DNA of 64,000 bases from DATAOG01 sp963798075. Lineage in GTDB: Bacteria; Pseudomonadota; Alphaproteobacteria; Geminicoccales; Geminicoccaceae. Both the position numbers and the translations under genes were made by a program. The notes below the pieces were generated by a model, which worked only from the letters and a program-made list of their open reading frames with translations, was not told the origin of the DNA and ran no database searches. Positions 43,366 to 51,799 of this stretch are shown one piece after another. The DNA lies in NCBI GenBank assembly GCA_963798075.1, contig CAWCRU010000022.1, forward strand, positions 219,983 to 283,982. Reading direction: 5' to 3'. Within the stretch, counting starts at the first letter, position 1, and each line of letters starts with the position of its first letter.

Positions 43366-43425
43366 GAAGCGCGCTGGACCGAAGCGCCCTGGACCGAGGC
43401 GCAGTGGGCCAAAGCGCCGCAGGGA
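43366..43425. repeat. 15-bp degenerate tandem repeat, four copies
   Basis: Units GAAGCGCGCTGGACC, GAAGCGCCCTGGACC, GAGGCGCAGTGGGCC and AAAGCGCCGCAGGGA lie head to tail in the gap between the YqaA-like gene and dsbB. A unit length of 15 keeps any reading frame, and minus-frame translations look pentapeptide-like, but there is no supporting gene. Confidence 0.6.
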
Positions 43426-43463
43426 GAGGGCGGACGCGGCGCCGCCCTGGTAGAGGTGTTGGC

Positions 43464-43958
43464 ATGCTCGAGCGCTTTTTCGCCCCGCGAACCGCCTGCC
43501 TGCTGCTGGCGCTGGCGAGCGCTTTGATCCTGCTCGCGGTCCTGGCGCTTCAGTATCTGGGCGGCCTGGCACCCTGTCACCTCTGCGTCCTCCAGCGTTG
43601 GCCCTACGTCGCCCTGATCGGCCTCGGGCTGGTCGGCCGGCGCTGGCAGCCGCGCCCGCTGCTGGCGCTGGCCGTCCTCACGCTGCTCGTCGGCGTCGGG
43701 CTCGCCGGCTATCACGTCGGCATCGAGCTGGGCTGGTGGGCGCTGCCCGAGAGCTGCATCGCGGACGGCAGCAGCGCCCGTACCATCGAGGAGCTGAAGC
43801 AGCTGCTCGCCAAGGCGCCGCCCACCTGCGATCAGGTGGGTTTTTCGCTGCTCGGCCTGTCGCTCGCCGGCTGGAATCTCATCGCTTCCCTGGCGCTTGC
43901 CGGCTACGCCGCAGCCTCGGCCCACGCCCCTCGACGGTCCATCCGGGTCGACGGTTGA
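43464..43958 (+). CDS. dsbB: disulfide bond formation protein B
   Basis: A 164-residue inner-membrane quinone reductase that reoxidises DsbA. Four helices; first periplasmic cysteine pair in LAPCHLCVLQRW (CxxC), second pair in ESCIADG and PPTCDQVGF. All four cysteines are present, so electron transfer to quinone should be possible. ATG 43464. DsbA is not in the window. Confidence 0.9.
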   Translation: MLERFFAPRTACLLLALASALILLAVLALQYLGGLAPCHLCVLQRWPYVALIGLGLVGRRWQPRPLLALAVLTLLVGVGLAGYHVGIELGWWALPESCIADGSSARTIEELKQLLAKAPPTCDQVGFSLLGLSLAGWNLIASLALAGYAAASAHAPRRSIRVDG

Positions 43959-44379
43959 CCGCCTTCGCATCGCTACGGCGGCTATGCCGGCTTTCGAGAT
44001 GCATGCGGCGGATCGGGCGGGATCATCGACCCGCAGAAATCAATCTCCAGCGGCCGCCCCGCGCGAGATGGGCGTCGTGCCCCTGCCGTCAGGAGAGCCA
44101 CCGCGAGGATTGCAGCCGCCCTACGGTGCAAGACCGGTGGGCCACAGGATGGCGGCAGCGTCGATGCTGTCGAGATCGTGAGCCGGATCGCAGCGAAGGC
44201 GGACGCGCCGCAAGCGATGAGCTTGGCGGACGGATGGGCTTTGCGGGGGGAGGAGCTTTACGCGGGCGTCCGGCCCGGTGCCCGCCGGGCCGGTTGCGGT
44301 CGGCTCAAGCGGGCGATGGGTCCGCCGGCTGCGTTTACCGATTGTCAACCATGGCCGGCGATAACGGCGGCGTGGCTTT
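43959..44379. other. intergenic region without a recognisable gene
   Basis: About 420 bp of GC-rich sequence between dsbB and the SPFH gene. No conserved frame, tRNA or clear promoter was seen. Confidence 0.6.
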
Positions 44380-45361
44380 ATGGATCGGATGGAGCGCGCG
44401 CGCGTGATGGAGATGGGTGGGTTCGGGCTGGTGGCGCTGGTCATGCTGGGCCTCGCGCTGGTGACCGTGTTCATGGGGGTCAAGGCGGTGCCCCAGGGGC
44501 GCGAGTACACGGTCGAGCGTTTCGGCCGCTACATGCGCCGGCTCGAGCCGGGGCTGCAGTTCATCACGCCGTTCGTCGAGAGCATCGGGGCCCGGCTGAA
44601 CATGATGGAGCAGGTCCTGGACGTGCCATCGCAGGAGGTGATCACCAAGGACAACGCCATGGTCCGGGTCGACGGCGTCGTCTTCTACCAGATCCTGGAT
44701 GCGGCCAAGGCCGCCTACGAGGTCAGCGGGCTCGAGATCGCGATCCTCAATCTGACGATGACCAACCTGCGCACGGTCATGGGCTCGATGGACCTCGACG
44801 AGCTGCTCTCGCAGCGCGACCGGATCAACGCCCAGCTGCTGCACACGGTCGACGACGCGACCACGCCCTGGGGCGTCAAAGTGACCCGGATCGAGATCAA
44901 GGACATCGCACCGCCTACCGATCTCGTCGAATTCCATGGCGCGCCAGATGAAGGCCGAGCGCGACAAGCGGGCCTCGATCCTCGAGGCCGAGGGCCTGCG
45001 CCAGGCGGCAATCCTCGAGGCCGAGGGCGAGAAGCAGGCGGCCATTTTGCAGGCGGAAGGCCGCAAGGAGGCGGCGTTTCGCGACGCCGAGGCGCGCGAG
45101 CGCGCGGCCGAGGCCGAGGCCAAGGCGACCGCGATGCTCTCGCAGGCGCTCGCGCACGGCGACCGCCAGGCGATCAACTATTTCGTCGCCCAGAAATACG
45201 TCGAGGCGTTCGGCAAGTTCGCGACCTCGCCCAATCAGAAGGTGGTGTTCCTGCCGATGGAGGCGAGCTCGCTGCTGAGTTCGCTCGGCGGCATCGGCGA
45301 GATCGCGCGCGCGGCCTTCGGCGCTCCGAATGGGGCGGCGAACGGCGCTGGGCACCCGTGA
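44380..45361 (+). CDS. SPFH/stomatin-like protein (QmcA/paraslipin type), one frameshift
   Basis: Membrane-anchored band 7 protein of about 327 residues. N-terminal helix (LVALVMLGLALVTVFMGVK), SPFH domain (VERFGRYMRRLEPGLQFITP, QEVITKDNAMVRVDGVVFYQ, DELLSQRDRIN), then after dropping one T near 44929 the coiled coil MARQMKAERDKRASILEAEG and the C-terminal KFATSPNQKVVFLPMEASS. Forms microdomain-type oligomers with the NfeD partner encoded next (4-bp GTGA overlap). Start at 44380 or an in-frame ATG at 44407. Confidence 0.9.
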
Positions 45362-45876
45362 TCCTGGCGCCCGAGGTGGTCCAGTTCTGGCATTGGTGGG
45401 CGCTCGGCGGCGTGCTGGCGATCATCGAGGTCTTCGCGCCCGGCTTCATGTTCCTTTGGGTCGGGATCGCGGCCGGGCTGGTCGGCTGCCTGCTGTTCGT
45501 CTGGCCGGGGCTGAGCCTGCCGGGCCAGGTCCTGGCATTTGCAGTCCTCTCGGTCGCAAGCGTGATCGCCTGGCGGCGGGTCCAGCGGGCGCGCCCGGCC
45601 CTGAGCGACGAGCCCCACCTCAACCGGCGGGGCGCCCAATACGTCGGCCAGCTCGGCCGGCTGGCCCTGCCGATCGTGAACGGCCGCGGCCGGATCGAGC
45701 TTGCGGACGGCAGCTGGCCGGTGACCGGCCCGGACCTGCCCCGGGGGACGAGCGTCGAAGTGACCGGCGCCGATGGCACGCTGCTGCAGGTCCGGCCGGC
45801 GGCCGCGGCCGGCGCCGCCCCGGAGCCGCCGCCGCTGCCAGGGATCGCATCGAAGCCCGAGGAAACCGCGGCCTGA
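45358..45876 (+). CDS. NfeD family membrane protein
   Basis: A 172-residue protein with two or three N-terminal helices (WWALGGVLAIIEVFAPGFMF, GLVGCLLFVWPGLS) and a C-terminal OB fold (GQLGRLALPIVNGRGRIEL, SWPVTGPDLPRGTSVEVTG). Short NfeD proteins partner SPFH proteins in membrane quality control. The start is GTG 45358 overlapping the SPFH stop; note that this frame is the same as the unshifted SPFH start, so automatic calling would fuse the two. Confidence 0.9.
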   Translation: MILAPEVVQFWHWWALGGVLAIIEVFAPGFMFLWVGIAAGLVGCLLFVWPGLSLPGQVLAFAVLSVASVIAWRRVQRARPALSDEPHLNRRGAQYVGQLGRLALPIVNGRGRIELADGSWPVTGPDLPRGTSVEVTGADGTLLQVRPAAAAGAAPEPPPLPGIASKPEETAA

Positions 45877-45947
45877 GCGCCAGCCGTCGACGGCGCCGAG
45901 GTCGCGCTTGACCGGCCCGGCAACCGGCCTAAGATCGCCGCGCGCCG

Positions 45948-46034
45948 GCCCCCGTGGCGGAATTGGTAGACGCGGCAAACTCAAAATCTGTTGGCCGCAA
46001 GGCCGTGCTGGTTCGAGTCCGGCCGGGGGCACCA
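45948..46034 (+). tRNA. tRNA-Leu (anticodon CAA)
   Basis: 87 nt including encoded CCA. Acceptor stem GCCCCCG/CGGGGGC, D-arm with AATTGGTAGA, anticodon loop CTCAAAA (CAA), long class II variable arm, T-loop GTTCGAGTCC, discriminator A. One A-C mismatch is present in the anticodon stem (GCAAA/TCTGT). Sequence downstream turns AT-rich, so the 3' end could be an island attachment site. Confidence 0.95.
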
Positions 46035-46466
46035 GGCAGCCAGGAGAAGCGCAGACGGCGTCGGAGCGCGCCGCCGGAGGTCATTTTGACCGACCGGCAC
46101 GGCTGGATCGCAGGCTCAATCGCTTGATCTTGAAAGTATCCACGCGGCCTCGACTTGGAGCCGGATCTGGCTGCCGCGGTGTGCCGACCGCAAATGAATG
46201 CCCAATTGCCGTTGGCGCGATGATCCGTCTACGACCAGGTGCAGCTGGTTACGCCGATTTTTGCCTTCCGACAGCGAGCAGTGTTACCGCCGCCGGCTCA
46301 ACAAAGGTATGTCGGCAGATTAGATTACGCCCGGCGGCTTGATTCTGGATGCTCCGGGGGCGACGCATGTTTTTCTTGGTAGCGGCGCATCTATGCCGCA
46401 CTTTCGATTCATATGCGGCGCATTGGCTGCAAGTCAAATCGTGAAATCAACCACATCAAGCGCGCA
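46035..46466. other. intergenic region, GC drops toward the accessory region
   Basis: About 430 bp after tRNA-Leu with no recognisable gene. Base composition falls from the window norm to near balanced by 46230-46560. I looked for an integrase frame and for a direct copy of the tRNA 3' end and saw neither. Confidence 0.55.
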
Positions 46467-47459
46467 TCAATCGGCATCTTGGCTAATCAAACTGGCCATA
46501 ATCTTCACATTACTGATAAACATTAAGCGGAAGTCACCTGACCGACTCAGCATAACTTGTATTCCTGCAAGTAAATGAGTAAGTAAACGGAACCATTGAG
46601 AGGCGGTTGATGCGCGCCTCCAGGCGACGGGGGCCGAGGGATGCGTCAGATGTGGCGCATCCGGCGAGGCTGATGAAGGCGGGGAAACGCTCGCGCCGGG
46701 TGGCAATCCGGGGTAGGATGAAACCGTGCGTGGAGGTGATTTGAGCAAAATGGCGCTTTCCGATGGAACAGCGGGCAGAGGTTGACGGGTCGGGCAACGT
46801 CGTCGTGCAGATCGAGGGCGACAGGAACACGGCTGGTGTGTCATACTCACTGATCGTCTCGAGCAACCCGACCCCGCCCGGCATGGAGGTATCCGCACAA
46901 GCTTTGCCTCTGGGCCCTCAGGGCATTGCTCAACAAGCTGGTCCATGCGGGGCAGTGCAGCCTGCCCGATCGGTAACCACTCGAACCCGTAGGGACTGAC
47001 GGCGAGTACCTCAGTGAAAGCAGTGACTGGAACCGGCCCAAGGTGGCATGCTTCAACCCGCGGGTAGTGGTTCTTCCGCTCGCGCGTCGCGAGTTCCCCC
47101 ACTTCCTTCGCTAGCATCAGACGCCCGGGCAGCCGGTCACGGTTCAACCCGACCCACACGGTCACTCGGGTGTCGATGTCGGGCGGCCACAGGTGAGTGC
47201 ACCACTTCCTGAACGTCCCGAGTGCGTCCTCTTCGCTGGCACTTTCGAAATCGAATAAGCTGACGGCGCCGATCGACACCGCGAGGGAGCCTTTGTAAAC
47301 GTTCCCGCCGTGACCGCCGTCCGGTCTGATCTCGCCATCGTCGAGGATCGCGCGGTAGCGTGCTGGCGGCGTCGAATGCCACAAGGCCGGCCTCAGAAGC
47401 GACCAGAGACTGCCAACCGCCTCCCGCGCGTTTGCTACGTCTTCAGCGGAATAGAACAT
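46467..47459 (-). CDS. hypothetical protein, N-terminal ADP-ribosyltransferase-like pattern, C-terminus scrambled
   Basis: The first ~190 residues look like a real protein (MFYSAEDVANAREAVGSLWS, LWHSTPPARYRAILDDGEIR, SIGAVSLFDFESASEED, ending YGFEWLPIGQAALP). The LWHxTPxxRYxxIxxxGxIxP pattern resembles the NAD-binding start of DarT-like ADP-ribosyltransferases, but this is weak. Beyond about 46870 the frame runs antisense to an unrelated fragment (46763-46999) and becomes Ser/Pro/Arg-rich shadow, so the gene appears truncated there by a rearrangement. Moderate GC. Confidence 0.45.
   Translation of the reverse strand: MFYSAEDVANAREAVGSLWSLLRPALWHSTPPARYRAILDDGEIRPDGGHGGNVYKGSLAVSIGAVSLFDFESASEEDALGTFRKWCTHLWPPDIDTRVTVWVGLNRDRLPGRLMLAKEVGELATRERKNHYPRVEACHLGPVPVTAFTEVLAVSPYGFEWLPIGQAALPRMDQLVEQCPEGPEAKLVRIPPCRAGSGCSRRSVSMTHQPCSCRPRSARRRCPTRQPLPAVPSESAILLKSPPRTVSSYPGLPPGASVSPPSSASPDAPHLTHPSAPVAWRRASTASQWFRLLTHLLAGIQVMLSRSGDFRLMFISNVKIMASLISQDAD
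46763..46999 (+). pseudogene. N-terminal fragment of a STAND-type effector protein
   Basis: The start MEQRAEVDGSGNVVVQIEGD followed by RNT is a leader I associate with STAND/NACHT-like ATP-binding proteins of bacterial defence. Only about 40 residues make sense; after SSNPTPPG the frame overlaps the opposite gene antisense and ends at 46999. The body of the protein, several hundred residues or more, is absent. A remnant at a recombination junction. Confidence 0.4.
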
Positions 47460-47572
47460 CGGCGCTACTCTCTCGGTGCCCGGCACGGATCATCCTCCAG
47501 TTCTCGCGCCTTTCGTGCTCAACGTCATCCCAGATCTTAGCATTGTAGCACCTGATCTTGAAGTATAGTACA

Positions 47573-48469
47573 CTACATCTCTCCGAGCAGTGACTCAGAT
47601 TCACAAGTCCTACGACGCCATGAACGCCGCCGGCCTTCGCCGGAGTCGCACGCTATACGCGTCTCAGTAAGATTTTGGTCTTGAGCGACCCAATTTGAGC
47701 AATCCTGATCGAATTTGCCACTTACAGGGCGAGGAGTGTAGGATCGCGTTAACTCCTGCGCTTCACTTAGCTCAGATCTTGTCAACAGCGAGGCTGCAGA
47801 GTCCCGCGCTTTACCGGCCTTTTCAACACCATTGCCAGCTGCCACGTTTAGCCATTTGTAAGCGACAACGAAATCTTTTGGCAATCCGTTTCCCGTCAGA
47901 TACAATAATCCAGCAATGTATTGCGATGTCTTGTCTCCGCCCTCAGCGGCCTCCTTAAACCAGTAGGAGGCTTCAGTTTGATCTTTCTTGATACCAAGGC
48001 CAGCGGCGTACATCCGCGCTAGGACATACTGCGCAAAGCTAAACCCGTGAACGGCCAGAGATGAACAAATGTCAAAACCTTCTTTATAATCTCTATATTG
48101 TAATGGAGTGCTTTCCGACACATGGAAAATGCACAGGCTCGCTTGTGAAAATTCATTCCCATCTCTAGAAGATTTCCTCCAGATCTCAAGCGCCCTGTTG
48201 AAATCACCACGGTCTTCGGCCGCATGTCGCATGTCGTTAACCGCTTTCATTGTATGAAAACATGCGATCGTATCATTTATCTCATTACTTGTCTCGGAGT
48301 GAGTTTTCTTTACGATTGTCTCGCTACTTCCCGCGCTTCCTGCTCCGTCGGTTCCACAAGCTAGAAGAAGTGGCGCAATCACTAAGCTGAGGGCGAGGAG
48401 TATCCCGGTCCGTTTTGCGGCTATCCCACGGCACCATCGCCGCCTGAAACCTTCTGCCGTCGTCAGCAT
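47573..48469 (-). CDS. Sel1-repeat lipoprotein
   Basis: A 298-residue exported protein: basic start, hydrophobic segment LLALSLVIAPLLLAC with lipobox Cys, a low-complexity linker, then Sel1-like (TPR-type) repeats, e.g. AQYVLARMYAAGLGIKKDQ, ASYWFKEAAEGGDKTSQYIA and GLLYLTGNGLPKDFVVAYKW. Sel1 proteins mediate protein contacts in the envelope. Lower GC and different codon use than neighbours suggest transfer. ATG 48469. The last 30 residues are basic and unlike the repeats, so the end may be altered. Confidence 0.7.
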   Translation of the reverse strand: MLTTAEGFRRRWCRGIAAKRTGILLALSLVIAPLLLACGTDGAGSAGSSETIVKKTHSETSNEINDTIACFHTMKAVNDMRHAAEDRGDFNRALEIWRKSSRDGNEFSQASLCIFHVSESTPLQYRDYKEGFDICSSLAVHGFSFAQYVLARMYAAGLGIKKDQTEASYWFKEAAEGGDKTSQYIAGLLYLTGNGLPKDFVVAYKWLNVAAGNGVEKAGKARDSAASLLTRSELSEAQELTRSYTPRPVSGKFDQDCSNWVAQDQNLTETRIACDSGEGRRRSWRRRTCESESLLGEM

Positions 48470-48713
48470 CGCACTACCTGTTTTGGTCGAAAGCCCATCT
48501 GTCGACTTCGAGATGCAGCAGATCAGGGCGCGGAGCACCGTCGCCCTTCTCGCCTTCCAGTGTCGCCCGATCCATAGTCTGCGAAACCGCGCGTCGTCAA
48601 GTGAACGTCGGCCGCGTCACCTTCGAGGTGCCTGCGAGCGTGATGCCTCGTCGCCCCATCGGCAACGGCGCAACTCGACGCGGACGCGGCTGGCGTGGCA
48701 CCATAGCGCGGTC

Positions 48714-49046
48714 ATGGCGGCTTCTGTCGAAACGATCACGGCCGGGCTCGAGGAGCGGGCGCGCGTCCTCTGGGTGTTGCGTCGGCACGAGGGGGAGTTG
48801 CGTGCGCGCGGTCTGACCCGGCTGGCGCTGTTCGGCTCGACGGCGCGCGGCGACCTCGGACCTTCGAGCGACGTCGATCTCCTGATCGAGATCGATCCTG
48901 CTCGTCCGTTCGGACTGTTCGCATTTATCGACCTCAAGGCTGATCTCGCGGCGATTCTCGGCCGTCCGGTCGATCTCGCCTTCCCCGACGCGATGCGCCC
49001 GCGGCTGCGCGAGGCCGTGCTTCGGGACGCGGTCGAGGTTTTCTGA
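48714..49046 (+). CDS. mntA: MntA-type minimal nucleotidyltransferase antitoxin
   Basis: A 110-residue minimal nucleotidyltransferase. The active site is LFGSTARGDLGPSSDVDLLI (GS-x10-DxD), followed by ILGRPVDLAFPDAM with the third acidic residue. In MntA/HepT modules this protein adds AMP to the HEPN toxin to silence it. ATG 48714; the stop overlaps the HEPN gene by 1 bp (TGATG), the usual arrangement. Confidence 0.87.
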   Translation: MAASVETITAGLEERARVLWVLRRHEGELRARGLTRLALFGSTARGDLGPSSDVDLLIEIDPARPFGLFAFIDLKADLAAILGRPVDLAFPDAMRPRLREAVLRDAVEVF

Positions 49047-49411
49047 TGGCGGCGCCGCGCGATCCCCGGATCGTGCTCGAGCAGATGCTGGAGGCGATTT
49101 CGGACATCGAGCAAATCACGACCGGCCGCAGCTTCGAGGCTTATGCCACCGAGCGCCCGATGCGACGTGCCGTGGAACGCTGCATCGAGATCGTCTCCGA
49201 GGCCTCACGCCGGCTGCCGCCGGGCCTGAAGGAGCGTCACCCGGCGATCCCCTGGGACAAGGTCGCGGGCATCGGCAATGTGCTGCGCCACGACTACGAC
49301 GCCGTGAACAATGCCACCATCTGGCACGCGGCGACGGTTGACCTGGTGCCGCTCAAAGATGCGGTCGAGGGCCTGCTGCGCGGGCTCGAGGCAAACGGCG
49401 ACCAGGAGTAA
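49046..49411 (+). CDS. hepT: HepT-like HEPN (DUF86) toxin
   Basis: A 121-residue helical HEPN protein, the partner of the adjacent nucleotidyltransferase. HEPN RNases use an R-x4-6-H motif; here the region reads GIGNVLRHDYDAV, where the first Arg of the common RNxxxH form is Gly and an Arg sits directly before His. This variant is, as I recall, common in one DUF86 branch. The target tyrosine for AMPylation is present (HDY). Forms a type VII toxin-antitoxin pair. Confidence 0.85.
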   Translation: MAAPRDPRIVLEQMLEAISDIEQITTGRSFEAYATERPMRRAVERCIEIVSEASRRLPPGLKERHPAIPWDKVAGIGNVLRHDYDAVNNATIWHAATVDLVPLKDAVEGLLRGLEANGDQE

Positions 49412-49425
49412 TCTGGACCCGAGAC

Positions 49426-49632
49426 TCAACCGAAAACGATCAGCTTCAGGACCAAGCCGATCAGCATGACCGTGTTGGCGCCGACCGCCCAGTCCAGGAC
49501 GCGCAGGCGCTGGCGGATCTCGGCGAAGGCATTGTCGGTGTCGGCAAGCGCGATGGCCGCGGCGCGCGCCTTCTCGTCGTCCGCGCCGGCGCCCCGGAGC
49601 GCGTCATAGACCCGGGCGATCATCCGGGTCAT
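49426..49632 (-). CDS. small single-helix membrane protein
   Basis: A 68-residue protein: a helical, Ala-rich N-terminal part (VYDALRGAGADDEKARAAAI, IRQRLRVLDW) and one C-terminal transmembrane helix (ANTVMLIGLVLKLIVFG). The pattern is like short DUF1640-type coiled-coil tail-anchored proteins. It lies convergent to hepT and just upstream of the PIN toxin's end. No function known. Confidence 0.5.
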   Translation of the reverse strand: MTRMIARVYDALRGAGADDEKARAAAIALADTDNAFAEIRQRLRVLDWAVGANTVMLIGLVLKLIVFG

Positions 49633-49718
49633 GCGGTCGCCTCACATCGAGCGATCCTGGCGTTTCCCCATGGGCTGGTTTGCGGCGTGAATGTCATCTG
49701 GCTCGCCGCCCGCGCACC

Positions 49719-50100
49719 TCAGGCCCAGACCAGGTCGAGGGCGTAGGGCGCGAGGCGGCGGTCGTGGGTGACGAGCGTCAGGCGTTCGCAGATCGCCTGG
49801 GCGACCAGCATGCGATCGAACGGGTCGCTGTGGTGGTGCGGCAGGGTCGCGACGATCTCGGTGTGCTGGAACGCGATCGGCAGCTTGTCGAAGCGGCTGG
49901 CGAGCACGCCGGCCTCGAAGCTTTCCGGCAGCTTCAGCTTGCCCAGCGCGATCTTGATCGCGGCTTCCCAGGCGCTCGCGACGCTGACGAAGACGAGGCT
50001 GGCCGAGGCGATGCGGCCGCGGGCGTCGGCGCCCAGACCGGGGGCTGTTCTCGCGCCACCAGATGAAGGCGTGGGTGTCGGGCAGCAGCTGGTCCGCCAA
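49719..50100 (-). CDS. PIN-domain toxin (VapC-like), one frameshift
   Basis: A PIN ribonuclease of about 126 residues. The start LPDTHAFIWWRENSP (first acidic residue) is in one frame; dropping one C from a C5 run near 50049 continues GLGADARG, SVASAWEAAIKIALGKL (Glu), DPFDRMLVAQA (Asp) and LTLVTHDRRL (Asp). All metal-binding acids are present, so it should cleave RNA if the shift is a sequence error. The start is TTG 50100 with AAGGA eight bases upstream inside the antitoxin gene end. Confidence 0.85.
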
Positions 50101-50103
50101 GGC

Positions 50104-50349
50104 TCAGTCCTTGCCCTCGAAACCGGCGAGGATGTCGGCCGGCAGAGGTTCGTCGAAGTCGTCGGCGACAAAGACCTTGCCTTCCCAGCCGCCGGGCTGG
50201 CGGGGCGTCGCGCGGTCGGCGAGCGGGACGAGGCGCGCCCTGGGCTTGCCGGCCTTGGCGATGATGATCTCCTCGCCCGCCGCCGCCCGCTCGACCAGCT
50301 GCGAGAGCGAGGTCTTGGCCTCGTAGAGATTGACGATCGCTTCGGTCAT
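50104..50349 (-). CDS. Phd/YefM-type antitoxin partner of PIN toxin
   Basis: An 81-residue antitoxin: TEAIVNLYEAKTSLSQLVER, IIIAKAGKPRARLVPL (DNA-binding Phd fold), and an acidic C-terminal toxin-binding tail DDFDEPLPADILAGFEGKD. Such antitoxins bind repeated palindromes in their own promoter; three 31-bp repeats with an inverted repeat lie 20 bp upstream of the ATG at 50349. The toxin gene starts 3 bp after the stop. Confidence 0.9.
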   Translation of the reverse strand: MTEAIVNLYEAKTSLSQLVERAAAGEEIIIAKAGKPRARLVPLADRATPRQPGGWEGKVFVADDFDEPLPADILAGFEGKD

Positions 50350-50368
50350 CGAGGGCTGCCCCAAGATT

Positions 50369-50461
50369 GGAGGCTGCCTTGGTCAACTCGACCAAGAGGG
50401 GAGGCTGCCTTGGTCAACTCGGCCAAGAGGGGAGGCTGCCTTGGTCAACTCGACCAAGATG
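50369..50461. repeat. 31-bp tandem repeat, three copies, each with an inverted repeat
   Basis: Units at 50369-50399, 50400-50430 and 50431-50461. Each contains CTTGGTC-AACTC-GACCAAG, a 7-bp inverted repeat around 5 bases; the middle unit has GGCCAAG in the right arm. A degraded partial unit precedes them near 50353. Located directly before the antitoxin start, on the promoter side, so they may be operators for the antitoxin/toxin complex. Confidence 0.85.
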
Positions 50462-50506
50462 GGTCCATGCGGCACCAGTGTCAATCGCGAGGCTCAGGCG
50501 GAGCCT

Positions 50507-51709
50507 TCAGCTCTGGGTGCGCAGCCTCGCGACCGCGCGCTCGTCGATCGGCCAGTGGAGGAGGGCTGCGATCAGGCCGAGCGCGATCGAGAGCCACCAG
50601 ACGAGATCGTAGCTGCCGTAGCGGTCGTAGAGCCAGCCGCCGAGCCAGACGCCGAGGAAACTGCCGAGCTGGTGGCCGAGGAAGACGAAGCCGAAGAGCG
50701 TCGCCATGTAGCGGGGGCCGAAGATCTGGGCGACCAGGCCCGAGGTCAAAGGCACGGTCGAGAGCCAGAGCAGGCCCATGATCGCGCTGAAGACGAGCGC
50801 GGAGGTGGCGGAGAGCGGCACCAGGATGAAGACCGCGATCAGGATCGCGCGCAGGGTGTAGAGGGTGCTCAGGCAGTATTTCTTGCTGAGGCGGCCGCCG
50901 AGCAGGCCCGAGAGGTAGGAGCCGATCACGTTGAAGAGGCCGATCAGCGCCAGGCACCAGGCGGCGGTCTGGGTCGAGAGGCCGTGGTCGGCCAGATAGG
51001 CCGGCAGATGGACGGCGATGAAGGCCACGTGCCAGCCGCAGACGAAAAAGCCCGCGGTCAGGTAGAGGTAGCCCGGGTGGCGGCGCGCTTCGGTCAGCGC
51101 CTGGCCAAGGGTCTGGGTGTCGCCGGCTGCGGCCTGCGGGCGGCCCTGGATGCCGGCCGCGAGGACGACCATGGCCAGCGAGCCCGCGGCCATCAGCATC
51201 AGCGCCGTCTGCCAGCCGTAGGCGGCAAGGAAGGCCTGGCCGATCGGCGGCATCAGGAACTGGCCGAGCGAGCCCAGGGCCGTGGTGATGCCGAGCGCCA
51301 TCGAGCGCCGCTCGGCGGGCACGCTGCGGCCGACGGCCGCGAGCACGACGCCGAAGCCCGTGCCGCCGAGGGCGAGACCGAGCAGGACGCCCGCGCTGAG
51401 GTGGAGGCCGAGCGGCGTGCTCGTGGCCGCCATCAGCCAGACGCCGAGCGCGTAGAGGAGGCCGCCCACCGCCAAGGTGCGGCCGCTGCCGTAGCGGTCG
51501 GCGAGCATGCCGACGAAGGGTTGCGAGAGGCCCCAGACCAGGTTCTGGAGCGCCAGCGCGAACGCGAACACCTCGCGGCCCCAGCCGAGATCCTGGCTCA
51601 TCGGCTGCAGGAACAGGCCGAAGCTCGAGCGGATGCCGAACGACAGCAGCACCATCGCCGAGCCGCAGCCGATCGCGAGCAGGGCGGTCCTCGAGAGGCC
51701 TCGGTCCAC
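50507..51709 (-). CDS. MFS transporter
   Basis: A 400-residue major facilitator with 12 helices. It starts VDRGLSRTALLAIGCG; loop 2-3 has the MFS motif GMLADRYGSGRTL and the C-terminal half GGRLSKKYCLS. The type resembles oxalate/formate or monocarboxylate antiporters, but substrate is unknown. GTG 51709 is the only sensible start. Divergent from the GlxA-type regulator across 90 bp, so that regulator may control it. Confidence 0.9.
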   Translation of the reverse strand: MDRGLSRTALLAIGCGSAMVLLSFGIRSSFGLFLQPMSQDLGWGREVFAFALALQNLVWGLSQPFVGMLADRYGSGRTLAVGGLLYALGVWLMAATSTPLGLHLSAGVLLGLALGGTGFGVVLAAVGRSVPAERRSMALGITTALGSLGQFLMPPIGQAFLAAYGWQTALMLMAAGSLAMVVLAAGIQGRPQAAAGDTQTLGQALTEARRHPGYLYLTAGFFVCGWHVAFIAVHLPAYLADHGLSTQTAAWCLALIGLFNVIGSYLSGLLGGRLSKKYCLSTLYTLRAILIAVFILVPLSATSALVFSAIMGLLWLSTVPLTSGLVAQIFGPRYMATLFGFVFLGHQLGSFLGVWLGGWLYDRYGSYDLVWWLSIALGLIAALLHWPIDERAVARLRTQS

Positions 51710-51799
51710 GGTCGGCTTTTCCCTTTTCGGCCCGACCCGCGGCAAGCCGCCGCGATCCTCTGTCTTGTAGCGGCGGCGGATTCTGGCATAAAGGACAAC

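Noticed and set aside
43199..43572. Pentapeptide-repeat protein on the minus strand
   Set aside because: The repeat-like residues come from the 15-bp repeat only; the frame otherwise covers the antisense of two real genes.
45948..46100. Island attachment site duplicated from tRNA-Leu
   Set aside because: No second copy of the tRNA 3' end and no integrase gene were seen within the window.
46600..46740. Possible IS5-type transposase C-terminus on the minus strand (RIATRRERFPAFISLAG)
   Set aside because: Only about 20 residues are suggestive, with no DDE motif, no terminal repeats and no upstream transposase sequence.
50369..50461. CRISPR array
   Set aside because: The three 31-bp units abut directly with no spacers and no cas genes are near.
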